NCBI RefSeq assembly: GCF_900104265.1
Contig: NZ_FNJJ01000014.1
Coordinates: 1 to 64,000, forward strand
DNA length: 64,000 nt
Direction of reading: 5' to 3'
Source: Ectopseudomonas guguanensis
Lineage (GTDB): Bacteria; Pseudomonadota; Gammaproteobacteria; Pseudomonadales; Pseudomonadaceae
The notes under the pieces are model-generated. The model did not search any database. It saw only the letters and a list, made by a program, of their open reading frames with translations, and had not been told where the DNA came from. The position numbers were made by a program, and so were the translations under genes. Below are positions 28,035-36,670 of this stretch, one piece after another; the first letter of the stretch is position 1, and each line of letters opens with the position of its first letter.

Positions 28035-28838
28035 TCAGCGCAGACCCAGCACGTCCTGCATGTCGTACAGGGCAGGCGAACGCTGCTGCAGCCACAGCGC
28101 CGAGCGCACCGCGCCCTTGGCGAAGGTCATGCGGCTGGAGGCCTTGTGGGTAATCTCCACACGCTCGCCGTCGGCGGCGAACAGCACGGTGTGATCTCCC
28201 ACCACGTCGCCGGCACGCACGGTGGCGAAACCGATGGTCTCGCGCTCGCGCGCCCCGGTCTGACCTTCGCGGCCATACACGGCGACCTTCTGCAGATCAC
28301 GTCCCAGCGCATCGGCGACCACTTCACCCATGCGCAGCGCGGTGCCGGACGGCGCATCGACCTTGTGCCGGTGATGCGCTTCGATGATCTCGATATCCAC
28401 GTCATCGCCCAGCACGCGGGCGGCGGTATCCAGCAGTTTCAGGCACAGGTTGACGCCGACGCTGAAGTTGGCGGCGAAGACGATCGGGATCTGCTTGGCC
28501 GCTTCGCTCAGCTGCTGCTTTTCTTCCACGGTAAAACCGGTGGTGCCGATCACCATGGCCTTGCCGGCGGCGCGGCAGACTTCCAGGTTCTTCAGCGTCA
28601 CCGACGGATGGGTGAAATCGATCAGCACGTCGAAATCATCGACCACCGCCGCCAGATCACCCGCCAGGGTCACGCCGATCTTGCCCAGGCCGACCAGTTC
28701 ACCGGCATCGGCGCCGATCAGGCTGCTTTCGGCGCGATCGATGGCCGCGCTGAGCGTTGCGCCCTCGGCCTGGCTCACGGCCTCGATCAGGGTCTTGCCC
28801 ATGCGCCCGGCGGCGCCCATCACTGCAATACGTTGCAT
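28035..28838 (-). CDS. dapB: 4-hydroxy-tetrahydrodipicolinate reductase
   Basis: A 267-residue NAD(P)H-dependent enzyme of lysine/meso-diaminopimelate synthesis. The N-terminal Rossmann motif is VMGAAGRMGK. The catalytic motif EAHHRHKVDAPSGTAL includes the general acid histidine and lysine. It lies between dnaJ and carA as in other pseudomonads. Confidence 0.97.
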   Translation of the reverse strand: MQRIAVMGAAGRMGKTLIEAVSQAEGATLSAAIDRAESSLIGADAGELVGLGKIGVTLAGDLAAVVDDFDVLIDFTHPSVTLKNLEVCRAAGKAMVIGTTGFTVEEKQQLSEAAKQIPIVFAANFSVGVNLCLKLLDTAARVLGDDVDIEIIEAHHRHKVDAPSGTALRMGEVVADALGRDLQKVAVYGREGQTGARERETIGFATVRAGDVVGDHTVLFAADGERVEITHKASSRMTFAKGAVRSALWLQQRSPALYDMQDVLGLR

Positions 28839-28850
28839 AAAATCAGCTCC

Positions 28851-28912
28851 AGGCTGCAGGCCTCAGGCCGCAGGCGAAAGGCTTGAAGCCTGCCACCTGC
28901 CGCCTGCAGCCG
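28851..28912 (-). repeat. GC-rich dyad between dnaJ and dapB
   Basis: GGCTGCAGGC near 28851 and GCCTGCAGCC near 28903-28912 form the outer arms, with further GCAGGC/CCTGCC pairings inside. No U-run follows, so it is better seen as a repeat-type palindrome or RNA-stability element than as a terminator. Its units resemble the GGCTRCAGG motifs after yhbY. Confidence 0.5.
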
Positions 28913-28915
28913 TGG

Positions 28916-30043
28916 TTATACGTCACCAAAGAAGCGCTTCACGCCTTCGAACCAGCCACTGGCCTTGGGCGAGTGGGAGTCGTCGCCCTGCAGCGACTTG
29001 CGGAACTCCTCGAGCAGCTCGCGCTGACGCTTGGTCAGGTTGACCGGCGTTTCCACCGCCACCCGACACATCAGATCGCCCGCCGCGCCGCCACGCACCG
29101 GCGCCACACCCTTGCCGCGCAGGCGGAACAGCTTGCCGGTCTGGGTGCCTTCGGGGATCTTCAGCTTGACCCGGCCATCGAGGGTCGGCACTTCCAGCTC
29201 GCCGCCCAGCGCCGCATCGGCGAAGCTGATCGGCACTTCGCAGTACAGATGCTTGCCGTCACGCTGGAAGATCGCATGCTCACGGACGTTGACCACCACG
29301 TAGAGGTCACCGGCCGGGCCGCCATGGGTACCGGCCTCGCCCTCGCCGGACAGACGAATACGGTCACCGGTATCGACGCCCGGCGGCACCTTGACCGACA
29401 GGGTCTTGCTCTCTTCCACCCGTCCCTGACCGTGGCAGCTGCCGCAGGGGTCGGTGATCATCTTGCCGCTGCCGTGGCAGCGCGGGCAGGTCTGCTGCAC
29501 GGAGAAGAAGCCCTGTTGCATGCGCACCTGGCCGATGCCGCCACAGGTGGTACAGGTCACTGGGCTGGTGCCCTTCTTGGCGCCGCTGCCATCGCAGGTC
29601 TTGCAACCGACCAGGGTCGGCACGCGAATGGTCACGGTGGTGCCGCGCACCGCTTCTTCCAGGTCCAGCTCCAGGGTGTAGCGCAGGTCACTGCCACGCT
29701 GGGCACCGCCACGCGAGCCGCCACGACCACCGCCGAAGAAGTCGCTGAACACGTCGCCGAAGATGTCGGAGAAGTTGGCACCGCCGAAACCGGCGCCACC
29801 GCCGCCGCCCATCTGCGGATCGACACCGGCATGGCCGTACTGATCGTAGGCTGAACGCTTGCTGGCGTCGGAGAGCACTTCGTAGGCCTCGTTGGCCTCC
29901 TTGAATTTCTCTTCGGCGCCCTTGTCATCCGGATTGCGATCCGGGTGGTACTTCATCGCCAGGCGTCGATAGGCCTTCTTCAGCTCGGCCTCGCTGGCGC
30001 CGCGCTCGACCCCCAGGACCTCGTAATAGTCACGTTTTGCCAT
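28916..30043 (-). CDS. dnaJ: Chaperone protein DnaJ
   Basis: A 375-residue type I J-protein that stimulates DnaK ATPase and delivers substrates. The J domain has HPD at residues 33-35. A Gly/Phe-rich linker (about 75-125) follows. Four CxxCxGxG zinc repeats are intact (CKTCDGSG, CTTCGGIG, CPRCHGSG, CGSCHGQG). The client-binding C-terminal domains complete it. Separated from dnaK by 135 bases containing a GC-rich hairpin (near 30153-30178). Confidence 0.97.
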   Translation of the reverse strand: MAKRDYYEVLGVERGASEAELKKAYRRLAMKYHPDRNPDDKGAEEKFKEANEAYEVLSDASKRSAYDQYGHAGVDPQMGGGGGAGFGGANFSDIFGDVFSDFFGGGRGGSRGGAQRGSDLRYTLELDLEEAVRGTTVTIRVPTLVGCKTCDGSGAKKGTSPVTCTTCGGIGQVRMQQGFFSVQQTCPRCHGSGKMITDPCGSCHGQGRVEESKTLSVKVPPGVDTGDRIRLSGEGEAGTHGGPAGDLYVVVNVREHAIFQRDGKHLYCEVPISFADAALGGELEVPTLDGRVKLKIPEGTQTGKLFRLRGKGVAPVRGGAAGDLMCRVAVETPVNLTKRQRELLEEFRKSLQGDDSHSPKASGWFEGVKRFFGDV

Positions 30044-30178
30044 AGTTGTGCTGCACTCTCAGATTCGTGAGCTCCAGATACGCCGACGCGGGAGAAGGCT
30101 CCCGCGCGGCGAATCCTGCCCGTCGCGAGCGACGGTGGAGCGTAAAGAAGAGGCGGCCCGCTTGCCGGGCCGAGCCCC

Positions 30179-32095
30179 TTACTTGTTCTCCTTGACCTCT
30201 TCGAACTCAGCGTCGACCACGTCGTCACCGGCATCCTTGGCATCGCCGGCGTCAGCCTGCGCGGCCCCACCTTGCGGCTGCTCGGCGTACATCTTCTGCG
30301 CCAGCGGCGTGGTAGCTTCGGACAGCGCGTTCATCTTGGCTTCGATGGCCGCCTTGTCGTCTCCCTTGATCGCCACTTCCAGCTCGCCAATGGCTTTCTC
30401 GATGGCGGCCTTCTCGTCAGCAGTAGCCTTGTCGCCCGCCTCGGTGAGCATCTTGCGGGTGGCATGCACCAGCTGATCGCCCTGATTGCGCGCGGTGGCC
30501 AGCTCTTCGAACTTGCGGTCTTCCTCGGCGTTGGCCTCGGCGTCACGCACCATTTGCTCGATCTCTTCCTCGGACAGACCGGAGTTGGCCTTGATCACGA
30601 TGGACTGCTGCTTGCCCGTGGCCTTGTCCTTGGCGGACACGTGCAGGATGCCGTTGGCGTCGATATCGAAGGTCACCTCGATCTGCGGCACGCCACGCGG
30701 AGCCGGCGGAATCTCGGCCAGGTCGAACTTGCCGAGGGACTTGTTCTGCGCAGCCTGCTTACGCTCGCCCTGCAGCACGTGAATGGTCACGGCGCTCTGG
30801 TTGTCGTCGGCAGTGGAGAACACCTGCGACTTCTTGGTCGGTATGGTGGTGTTCTTCTCGATCAGCGCAGTCATCACGCCACCCATGGTTTCGATACCCA
30901 GGGTCAGCGGGGAGACGTCCAGCAGCAGCACGTCCTTGACGTCACCAGCCAGTACCGCGCCCTGAATGGCAGCGCCCATGGCCACGGCTTCGTCCGGGTT
31001 GACGTCCTTGCGCGGCTCCTTGCCGAAGAACTCGGCAACGGTCTTCTGCACCAGCGGCATGCGAGTCTGGCCGCCGACCAGGATCACGTCGTCGATCTTG
31101 CTGACGTCGATACCGGCGTCCTTCAGCGCGATGCGGCACGGCTCGATGGTGCGCTGCACCAGGTCCTCGACCAGCGACTCGAGCTTGGAACGGGAGATCT
31201 TCACGTTCAGGTGCTTCGGACCGGTGGCGTCTGCAGTGATGTACGGCAGGTTGACGTCGGTCTGCTGGCTCGAGGACAGCTCGATCTTGGCCTTCTCGGC
31301 AGCTTCCTTCAGGCGCTGCATGGCCAGCGGGTCGCCCTTGAGGTTCATGCCGGTTTCTTTCTTGAACTCGTCGACGAGGTAGTCGATCAGGCGAATGTCG
31401 AAGTCCTCACCACCGAGGAAGGTGTCACCGTTGGTGGCCAGCACTTCGAACTGGTGCTCGCCGTCGACTTCGGCGATCTCGATCACCGACACGTCGAAGG
31501 TACCGCCACCCAGGTCGTAGACGATCACGGTGTGGTCGCCCTTGGCCTTGTCCATGCCATAGGCCAGCGCAGCCGCGGTCGGCTCGTTGATGATGCGCTT
31601 GACGTCCAAACCGGCGATGCGACCGGCATCCTTGGTAGCCTGGCGCTGGCTGTCGTTGAAGTAGGCCGGAACGGTGATCACCGCCTCGGTCACCGGCTCG
31701 CCCAGGTAGTCCTCGGCGGTCTTCTTCATCTTCTTCAGCACTTCGGCGCTGATCTGCGGCGGCGCCATCTTCTGGCCGTTCACTTCGACCCAGGCGTCAC
31801 CATTGTCGGCCTTGGTGATCTTGTACGGCACCAGGCCGATGTCCTTTTGCACCACGTCCTCGTCGAAACGACGACCGATCAGGCGCTTGACCGCGTACAG
31901 GGTGTTGTGTGGATTGGTCACGGCCTGGCGCTTGGCCGACTGGCCAACCAGAATTTCGCCGTCGCCTGCATAAGCGATGATGGACGGCGTGGTGCGAGCG
32001 CCTTCGGCGTTCTCCAGCACCTTGACGTTACCGTTTTCCAGAATGGAGACGCAGGAGTTGGTGGTCCCCAGGTCGATACCGATGATTTTGCCCAT
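30179..32095 (-). CDS. dnaK: Chaperone protein DnaK (Hsp70)
   Basis: A 638-residue Hsp70. The N-terminal ATPase domain starts GIDLGTTNSCVSI and contains VIVYDLGGGTFDVSV. The linker DVLLLDVSPLTLGIE leads into the substrate-binding domain and lid, and the tail ends EEVKENK. A perfect sigma-32 promoter lies about 80 bases upstream, overlapping the grpE stop, so dnaK has its own heat-shock start as well as read-through from grpE. Confidence 0.98.
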   Translation of the reverse strand: MGKIIGIDLGTTNSCVSILENGNVKVLENAEGARTTPSIIAYAGDGEILVGQSAKRQAVTNPHNTLYAVKRLIGRRFDEDVVQKDIGLVPYKITKADNGDAWVEVNGQKMAPPQISAEVLKKMKKTAEDYLGEPVTEAVITVPAYFNDSQRQATKDAGRIAGLDVKRIINEPTAAALAYGMDKAKGDHTVIVYDLGGGTFDVSVIEIAEVDGEHQFEVLATNGDTFLGGEDFDIRLIDYLVDEFKKETGMNLKGDPLAMQRLKEAAEKAKIELSSSQQTDVNLPYITADATGPKHLNVKISRSKLESLVEDLVQRTIEPCRIALKDAGIDVSKIDDVILVGGQTRMPLVQKTVAEFFGKEPRKDVNPDEAVAMGAAIQGAVLAGDVKDVLLLDVSPLTLGIETMGGVMTALIEKNTTIPTKKSQVFSTADDNQSAVTIHVLQGERKQAAQNKSLGKFDLAEIPPAPRGVPQIEVTFDIDANGILHVSAKDKATGKQQSIVIKANSGLSEEEIEQMVRDAEANAEEDRKFEELATARNQGDQLVHATRKMLTEAGDKATADEKAAIEKAIGELEVAIKGDDKAAIEAKMNALSEATTPLAQKMYAEQPQGGAAQADAGDAKDAGDDVVDAEFEEVKENK

Positions 32096-32171
32096 GAAAA
32101 TTCTCCCGAAACTTTGATTTTTCCGTCGCCTCGTTTCACAGGCGCCGGTAGCACTAAAACGCTTGACTCAG

Positions 32172-32199
32172 AAATGGGGTCGCCCCCGAAAATTTCAAG
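32172..32199 (-). promoter_or_regulatory. Sigma-32 heat-shock promoter of dnaK
   Basis: On the minus strand CTTGAAA-N13-CCCCATTT matches the RpoH consensus (CTTGAAA, CCCCATNT) at every specified position. The TGA inside CTTGAAA is the grpE stop codon. Confidence 0.85.
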
Positions 32200-32764
32200 C
32201 CTGCTCGTCGATGGACGGCGGCGGGGTGGTCGGCGCCTTGCTGACCACGACCATGGCCGGGCGCAGCAGACGACCGTTGAGCAGATAGCCCTTCTGGAAC
32301 ACCTTGAGCACCGAGTTCGGCTCGACGTGGGTGCTCTCCTCCATCGCCATGGCCTGGTGATGCTCCGGATTGAACGGCTCACCATGCGGCTCGATCGCTT
32401 CAAGCTGATGGCGCGCCAGGGTGTCGAGGAACAGTTTGAGGGTCAGTTGCATGCCCTCGCGCACGCCCTTGATGGCTTCGTCGTCCGGGCTGGACAGCTC
32501 CAGCCCACGCTCCAGGCTGTCGACTACCGGCAGCAGGTCGTTGGCGAATTTCTCCAGGGCGAACTTGTGCGCCTTCTCCACGTCCTGCTCGGCGCGACGG
32601 CGCACGTTCTGCAGCTCGGCCGCTACGCGCAGCGACTGATCCTGCGCCGCAGCCAGCTGCTCTTCCAGGGCCTGTACGCGAGCCGCCAGGTCGTCGCTCG
32701 GCGCGGCGTTCTCGGCCGCCTGAGTCTCGGGGTTCTGCGTATCCAGGTTCTGTTCGTCAGCCAT
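32195..32764 (-). CDS. grpE: Nucleotide exchange factor GrpE
   Basis: A 189-residue dimeric exchange factor for DnaK. A long coiled coil (residues 25-100, LAARVQALEEQLAAAQDQSLRVAAE...) is followed by the compact beta domain (MAMEESTHVEPNSVLKVFQKGYLLNGRLLRPAMVVVSK). The start at 32764 has AGGAG just upstream; the frame continuing to 32941 runs through the promoter and is rejected. A sigma-32 promoter precedes it. Confidence 0.95.
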   Translation of the reverse strand: MADEQNLDTQNPETQAAENAAPSDDLAARVQALEEQLAAAQDQSLRVAAELQNVRRRAEQDVEKAHKFALEKFANDLLPVVDSLERGLELSSPDDEAIKGVREGMQLTLKLFLDTLARHQLEAIEPHGEPFNPEHHQAMAMEESTHVEPNSVLKVFQKGYLLNGRLLRPAMVVVSKAPTTPPPSIDEQA

Positions 32765-32818
32765 GCCTATCTCCTCTCCAATGAATCGGCGCGGGTCCGG
32801 CCCGCGCACCTGCCGCGT

Positions 32819-32846
32819 ATATGGAGCCAATTCCCCAGCTTTCAAG
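32819..32846 (-). promoter_or_regulatory. Sigma-32 promoter of grpE
   Basis: On the minus strand CTTGAAA (32846-32840), a 13-base spacer, then CTCCATAT (32826-32819) differ from the RpoH consensus by one base. It lies about 60 bases before the grpE start in the shared region with recN. Confidence 0.75.
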
Positions 32847-32861
32847 GGGCGATAGGGAGGA

Positions 32862-32898
32862 TTGCCAGGAAAAGAAAAAACACTGTATAAATAACCAG
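32862..32898 (+). promoter_or_regulatory. recN promoter with LexA (SOS) box
   Basis: CTGTATAAATAACCAG (32883-32898) fits the LexA consensus CTG-N10-CAG with the usual AT-rich centre. A -35 like TTGCCA (32862-32867) and a -10 TATAAA (32886-32891) with 18-base spacing put the operator over the -10. recN is a classic SOS gene. Confidence 0.85.
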
Positions 32899-32921
32899 AC
32901 ATCAACTCGGGAGCGTTCGCC

Positions 32922-34598
32922 ATGCTGGTGCACCTGTCCATTCACAACTACGCCATCGTCGACCATCTGGACCTCGAGCTGGACGCCGGCATGAGCGCCA
33001 TCAGCGGCGAGACCGGTGCCGGCAAGTCGATCATGCTCGACGCCCTCGGCCTGTGCCTGGGCGATCGCGCCGACAGCGGCGTGGTGCGTCCCGGTGCGGA
33101 CAAGGCGGACATTCTCGCCAGCTTCGACCTGACGGACATTCCCGAGGCCCGCGCCTGGCTCGCCGAGCGCGACCTGGACAGCGATGGCCCGTGCATCCTG
33201 CGCCGGGTGATCACAGCCGAAGGCCGCTCGCGCGGCTATATCAATGGCAGCCCCTGCCCGCAGGCCGACCTCAAGGCCATTGGCGAGCTGATCATCGATA
33301 TCCACAGCCAGCACGAGCACCAGTCGCTGCTCAAGACCGACACCCACCGCCGCCTGCTCGACGAGTACGCCGGCAGCCAGGAACTGGCGCGCCAGGTGCA
33401 GCTGGCCGCGCAGCGCTGGAAGCAGACGCGCAACGAGCTGGAGCGCATCTCCAGCCAGGGTGACGAACAGCGCGCCCGCCACCAGTTGCTCAGCTATCAG
33501 CTTGAAGAGCTGGAAAATCTGGCGCTGGGAGACAACGAACTGGAACAGCTGGAACAGGAACACAAGGCACTGAGCAATGCCGAGGCGCTGCTCGGCGCCT
33601 GCCGCCAGGTGCTGGATCTGTGCAGCGAAAGCGATGCCGGCAATGTGCTGTCGGCACTGACCGCCAGCCTCAACCGTCTCGGTGCGTTCGGCGGCCAGGG
33701 CGGCGCGCTGGGAGAGGCGAGCAACCTGCTGGCCAGCGCACAGATTCAGGTGGAAGAAGCCGTCGGCGAGCTGAACCGCTTCGTCGATCACTTCGACGCC
33801 GACCCACAGCGCCAGCAGTTTCTCGAAGAACGCCTGGACACCATCTATACCCTGGCGCGCAAGCACCGCATCCAGCCCGGCGAACTGGCCGCCCTGCAGC
33901 AACAACTGTTCGAGGAGCTGGAAAACCTCAACGCCGACGATGAAGCAGGCGAACGCCTGGCCGAAGAGCTGGCGGCCTACGCGCGTCACTATCAGGAAAA
34001 GGCCGCCGAACTCAGCAAGCTGCGCGGCAATGCTGCCGAACGCCTGGCGGCTGCGGTGGAGCGGGAGATGCAGGCACTGGGCATGCCGGGCGGTCGCTTC
34101 AGCATCCAGCTGCAGGCAATCAACAGCGAAGAGCCGCATGCCAATGGCCTGGAAAGCGTGGAGTTCATGGTCAGCGCCAACCCCGGCCAGCCGCTGCGCG
34201 GCCTGGCCAAAGTGGCCTCCGGTGGTGAACTGTCGCGTATCAGCCTGGCGATTCAGGTGATCACCGCGCAGACCTCGCGCGTACCGACCCTGGTATTCGA
34301 CGAGGTGGACGTCGGCATCGGCGGCCCGACCGCCGAAGTGGTCGGCCAGCTGCTGCGCCGTCTCGGTGAACGTGGCCAGGTGCTGTGCGTTACCCACCTG
34401 CCGCAGGTAGCCGCCCAGGGCCACCAGCACCTGTTCGTGCACAAGCGACGCGGCGAAGATGCCACGTCCACGGCGGTGAGCAAGCTGGATGAAAGCGGCC
34501 GCGTCGAGGAGATCGCACGCATGCTCGGCGGCGTCGATCTGACCGAGGAATCTCTGGCTCACGCCCGCAAGATGGTAACCAACGCGCAGGCAGCCTAG
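32922..34598 (+). CDS. recN: DNA repair protein RecN
   Basis: A 558-residue SMC-like ATPase for double-strand break repair. Walker A is GETGAGKS (about residue 29-36). Long coiled-coil arms fill the middle (about 155-360). The C-terminal part has the ABC signature-like ASGGELSRI and Walker B TLVFDEVDVGIGG. It is divergent from grpE and controlled by a LexA box. Confidence 0.96.
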   Translation: MLVHLSIHNYAIVDHLDLELDAGMSAISGETGAGKSIMLDALGLCLGDRADSGVVRPGADKADILASFDLTDIPEARAWLAERDLDSDGPCILRRVITAEGRSRGYINGSPCPQADLKAIGELIIDIHSQHEHQSLLKTDTHRRLLDEYAGSQELARQVQLAAQRWKQTRNELERISSQGDEQRARHQLLSYQLEELENLALGDNELEQLEQEHKALSNAEALLGACRQVLDLCSESDAGNVLSALTASLNRLGAFGGQGGALGEASNLLASAQIQVEEAVGELNRFVDHFDADPQRQQFLEERLDTIYTLARKHRIQPGELAALQQQLFEELENLNADDEAGERLAEELAAYARHYQEKAAELSKLRGNAAERLAAAVEREMQALGMPGGRFSIQLQAINSEEPHANGLESVEFMVSANPGQPLRGLAKVASGGELSRISLAIQVITAQTSRVPTLVFDEVDVGIGGPTAEVVGQLLRRLGERGQVLCVTHLPQVAAQGHQHLFVHKRRGEDATSTAVSKLDESGRVEEIARMLGGVDLTEESLAHARKMVTNAQAA

Positions 34599-34786
34599 GG
34601 TCTGTGGCGCAGATGGAATCCGAGGCCATTTTGACTGCGCCCCAACCAATGCGTAGACCTTGTAGGAGCGAGCTCTGCTCGCGAACGGAGTTGAGGTTGC
34701 AAGCTTCGCGAGCAGAGCTCGCTCCTGCAAATCGGTACATAGCCTAGATGCAAGTCCGCCCCGGATTGCGCCCGGGCTACGGCAAT
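34599..34786. repeat. REP-type palindrome downstream of recN
   Basis: TGTAGGAGCGAGCTCTGCTC (from 34661) is mirrored by GAGCAGAGCTCGCTCCTGCA (to about 34729), a classic Pseudomonas REP pair. A partial second type (CCGGATTGCGCCCGGGCTAC, 34762-34781) follows. No gene is seen. Confidence 0.75.
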
Positions 34787-34816
34787 AAAAAAAGCGACCC
34801 GAGGGTCGCTTTTTTC
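34787..34816. terminator. Bidirectional terminator of recN and fur
   Basis: AAAAAAAGCGACC and GGTCGCTTTTTT form a short GC stem with A- and T-runs on both sides. It serves plus-strand recN and minus-strand fur, whose stop is at 34832. Confidence 0.85.
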
Positions 34817-34831
34817 ATGACTGCAGAAGCA

Positions 34832-35236
34832 TCAGCTCTTCTTGCGTACGTACAGCACCAGATTGTGGTCGACCAGCTCGAAACCGTGCTCACGCACGAT
34901 TTCCTTCTGGCGCTTCTCGATCTCGGCATCGAAGAACTCGATCACTTCGCCGGAATCGACACAGACCATATGATCGTGATGGCCGCTGTCGGCCAACTCG
35001 AACACGGCATGACCGCCATCGAAGTTGTGACGCACCACCAAGCCGGCGGCCTCGAACTGGGTCAGCACACGATAGACGGTGGCCAGGCCGACGTCCTCGC
35101 CCGCCTCCATCAGCGCCTTGTAGACATCCTCCGCGCTCATGTGGCGGTGCTCGGCGTTATCGAGCATCTGCAGGATTTTGACTCGTGGCAGAGTCACCTT
35201 CAGTCCAGCTTTGCGCAGTTCGTTATTTTCAACCAT
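34832..35236 (-). CDS. fur: Ferric uptake regulator Fur
   Basis: A 134-residue Fe2+-dependent repressor. The winged helix (residues 1-80, with VYRVLTQFEAAGLVVRHNF) is followed by the metal-binding dimerisation domain (HAVFELADSGHHDHMVCVDSGEVIEF). It has the Pseudomonas form with a single cysteine in HDHMVCVD. The start MVENNELRKAG at 35236 matches the family; the ORF can be extended 5 codons. It is divergent from bamE, as in P. aeruginosa (fur-omlA). Confidence 0.97.
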   Translation of the reverse strand: MVENNELRKAGLKVTLPRVKILQMLDNAEHRHMSAEDVYKALMEAGEDVGLATVYRVLTQFEAAGLVVRHNFDGGHAVFELADSGHHDHMVCVDSGEVIEFFDAEIEKRQKEIVREHGFELVDHNLVLYVRKKS

Positions 35237-35330
35237 GGTCTGCTTTCTCATGGATGCTGCTTCGCAGCACCCTTCAATACGGGTATGATCCGGGGTTCAA
35301 GTTGCCCAAGATAGTGGAAGTCACCCTCCG

Positions 35331-35849
35331 ATGCAAAAAACCAAGCTCTTGCTGACCAGCCTGTCGCTGACCGGGCTCTTCGCACTCGCCGGTTGTTCAT
35401 TCCCCGGGGTTTACAAGATCGACATTCAACAGGGCAATGTCGTCACACAGGACATGATAGACCAGCTGCGCCCTGGAATGACCCGACGCCAAGTGCGGTT
35501 TATCATGGGCAACCCGCTGATCACCGACACCTTCCACGCCGATCGCTGGGATTATCTGTACAGCATCCAGCCAGGCGGCGGCCAGCGTTTTCAGGAGCGC
35601 GTGAGCCTGGTGTTCGACGGCAACGATCAACTGGTCGGCCTGGCCGGCGACTTCATGCCTGGTGTCAGCCGTGACCAGGCGATCATGGGTGAAAGCGGCG
35701 ACACCAGCAGCGCGCAGCCGCAAGCCAAGCCGCAGGAAGATACCCCGCCGGCACCCGGCTCGCTGCTGGAGCAGATCCAGCGCGAAGTGGATCAGGTCGA
35801 GACCGTCCCGGTTCCGACACCCGAGCCGCTGGACACCGATCCGCAGTAA
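35331..35849 (+). CDS. bamE: Outer membrane assembly lipoprotein BamE (OmlA)
   Basis: A 172-residue lipoprotein of the BAM complex. The signal peptide ends in the lipobox LAGC with the lipidated cysteine at residue 22. The SmpA/OmlA domain (residues about 35-110) includes LRPGMTRRQVRFIMGNPLI. The C-terminal tail is Pro/Gln/Glu-rich and likely disordered. Terminator follows at 35862. Confidence 0.95.
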   Translation: MQKTKLLLTSLSLTGLFALAGCSFPGVYKIDIQQGNVVTQDMIDQLRPGMTRRQVRFIMGNPLITDTFHADRWDYLYSIQPGGGQRFQERVSLVFDGNDQLVGLAGDFMPGVSRDQAIMGESGDTSSAQPQAKPQEDTPPAPGSLLEQIQREVDQVETVPVPTPEPLDTDPQ

Positions 35850-35861
35850 CAAGCGGACACG

Positions 35862-35887
35862 AAAAGCCCGGATCGCTCCGGGCTTTT
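35862..35887 (+). terminator. bamE terminator
   Basis: AAAAGCCCGGA (35862-35872), TCGC loop, TCCGGGCTTTT (35877-35887), then TC. The A- and T-runs make it potentially bidirectional, although the convergent rnfH gene ends 36 bases further on. Confidence 0.85.
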
Positions 35888-35922
35888 TCGTATCTGTGCC
35901 CTGCCGAGCAACCTCGCGGAAG

Positions 35923-36243
35923 TCAGGCTGACTCCTCACCCTCTTCCCGCGCTTTTGCTTTAGCCGCACGCTGCTTACGTACTTCCTTCGGATCGGCAAT
36001 CAGCGGCCGATAGATCTCGACGCGCTCACCCTCCTCCAGCACGCGCTCTTCCGGCTTGCTTACCGCCTTGCCGAAAATACCCAGCGGCGCCTGCTTCAGG
36101 TCCAGCTCGGGAAAGAACTGCTGCATGCCGGAGCGCAACGCCGCCTCACGCACCGTGGTGCCGACCGGCACCGACAGACGCAGCAGCTTCTGCCGCTCGG
36201 CAAGGGCGTAGACCACTTCGATGGCGATGCTCGGCTTATCCAT
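35923..36243 (-). CDS. rnfH: RnfH-family ubiquitin-fold protein
   Basis: A 106-residue protein (MDKPSIAIEVVYALAERQKLLRL ... VEIYRPLIADPKEVRKQRAAKAK) of the RnfH/YfjF family, with a beta-grasp core and a basic tail. It is named for association with Rnf electron-transport clusters, but no rnf genes are here; it is paired with ratA as in E. coli. The start at 36243 overlaps the end of ratA by 8 bases. Confidence 0.9.
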   Translation of the reverse strand: MDKPSIAIEVVYALAERQKLLRLSVPVGTTVREAALRSGMQQFFPELDLKQAPLGIFGKAVSKPEERVLEEGERVEIYRPLIADPKEVRKQRAAKAKAREEGEESA

Positions 36244-36670
36244 ACAGCTGCTTGGCTCGTTGGCAGAAGGCGTCGACCATGGTGTTGGCCGCCTGGTTGA
36301 ACAGCGGGCCCAGCGTGGCACGCACCAGCGGGCCGGCATAGTCGAAGGTCAGGTCCAGGCTGATCTTGCAAGCCTTGTCGCCCAACGCCTTGAATTCCCA
36401 GACGCCGTTGAGACTGGTGAACGGCCCTTCCTGCAGGTTCATCTCGATGCGTTGCCCGGGCAGCAGCGCGTTGCGTGTAACGAAGCGCTGACCGATACCA
36501 CCCTTGGCCACTTCGAGGCTGGCCAGCATGTGCGTCTCGCTGACCTCCAGCACCTCGCTGGCGCTGCACCAGGGCAGAAACTGCGGGTAGCTGGCCACAT
36601 CATTGACGAGGTCAAACAGCGCCTGCGCCGGGTAAGGCAGCAACGCCGAGCGCTGGATTCGAGTAGTCAT
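36236..36670 (-). CDS. ratA: RatA/PasT-like SRPBCC (START-fold) protein
   Basis: A 144-residue single START-type domain (TTRIQRSALLPYPAQALFDLVNDVASYPQFLPWC ... DAFCQRAKQLYG). Homologues are linked to coenzyme Q (Coq10-like) and, in E. coli, were reported to inhibit 70S ribosome formation (RatA/PasT). Which role applies here is open. It is coupled to rnfH, and its start abuts the stop of the NSS transporter gene with no gap. Confidence 0.88.
   Translation of the reverse strand: MTTRIQRSALLPYPAQALFDLVNDVASYPQFLPWCSASEVLEVSETHMLASLEVAKGGIGQRFVTRNALLPGQRIEMNLQEGPFTSLNGVWEFKALGDKACKISLDLTFDYAGPLVRATLGPLFNQAANTMVDAFCQRAKQLYG

Noticed and set aside
34661..34729. Considered as a sRNA gene downstream of recN
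   Set aside because: It is a standard REP pair of the TGTAGGAGCGAGCTCTGCTC type found all over Pseudomonas genomes; no promoter and no U-run.
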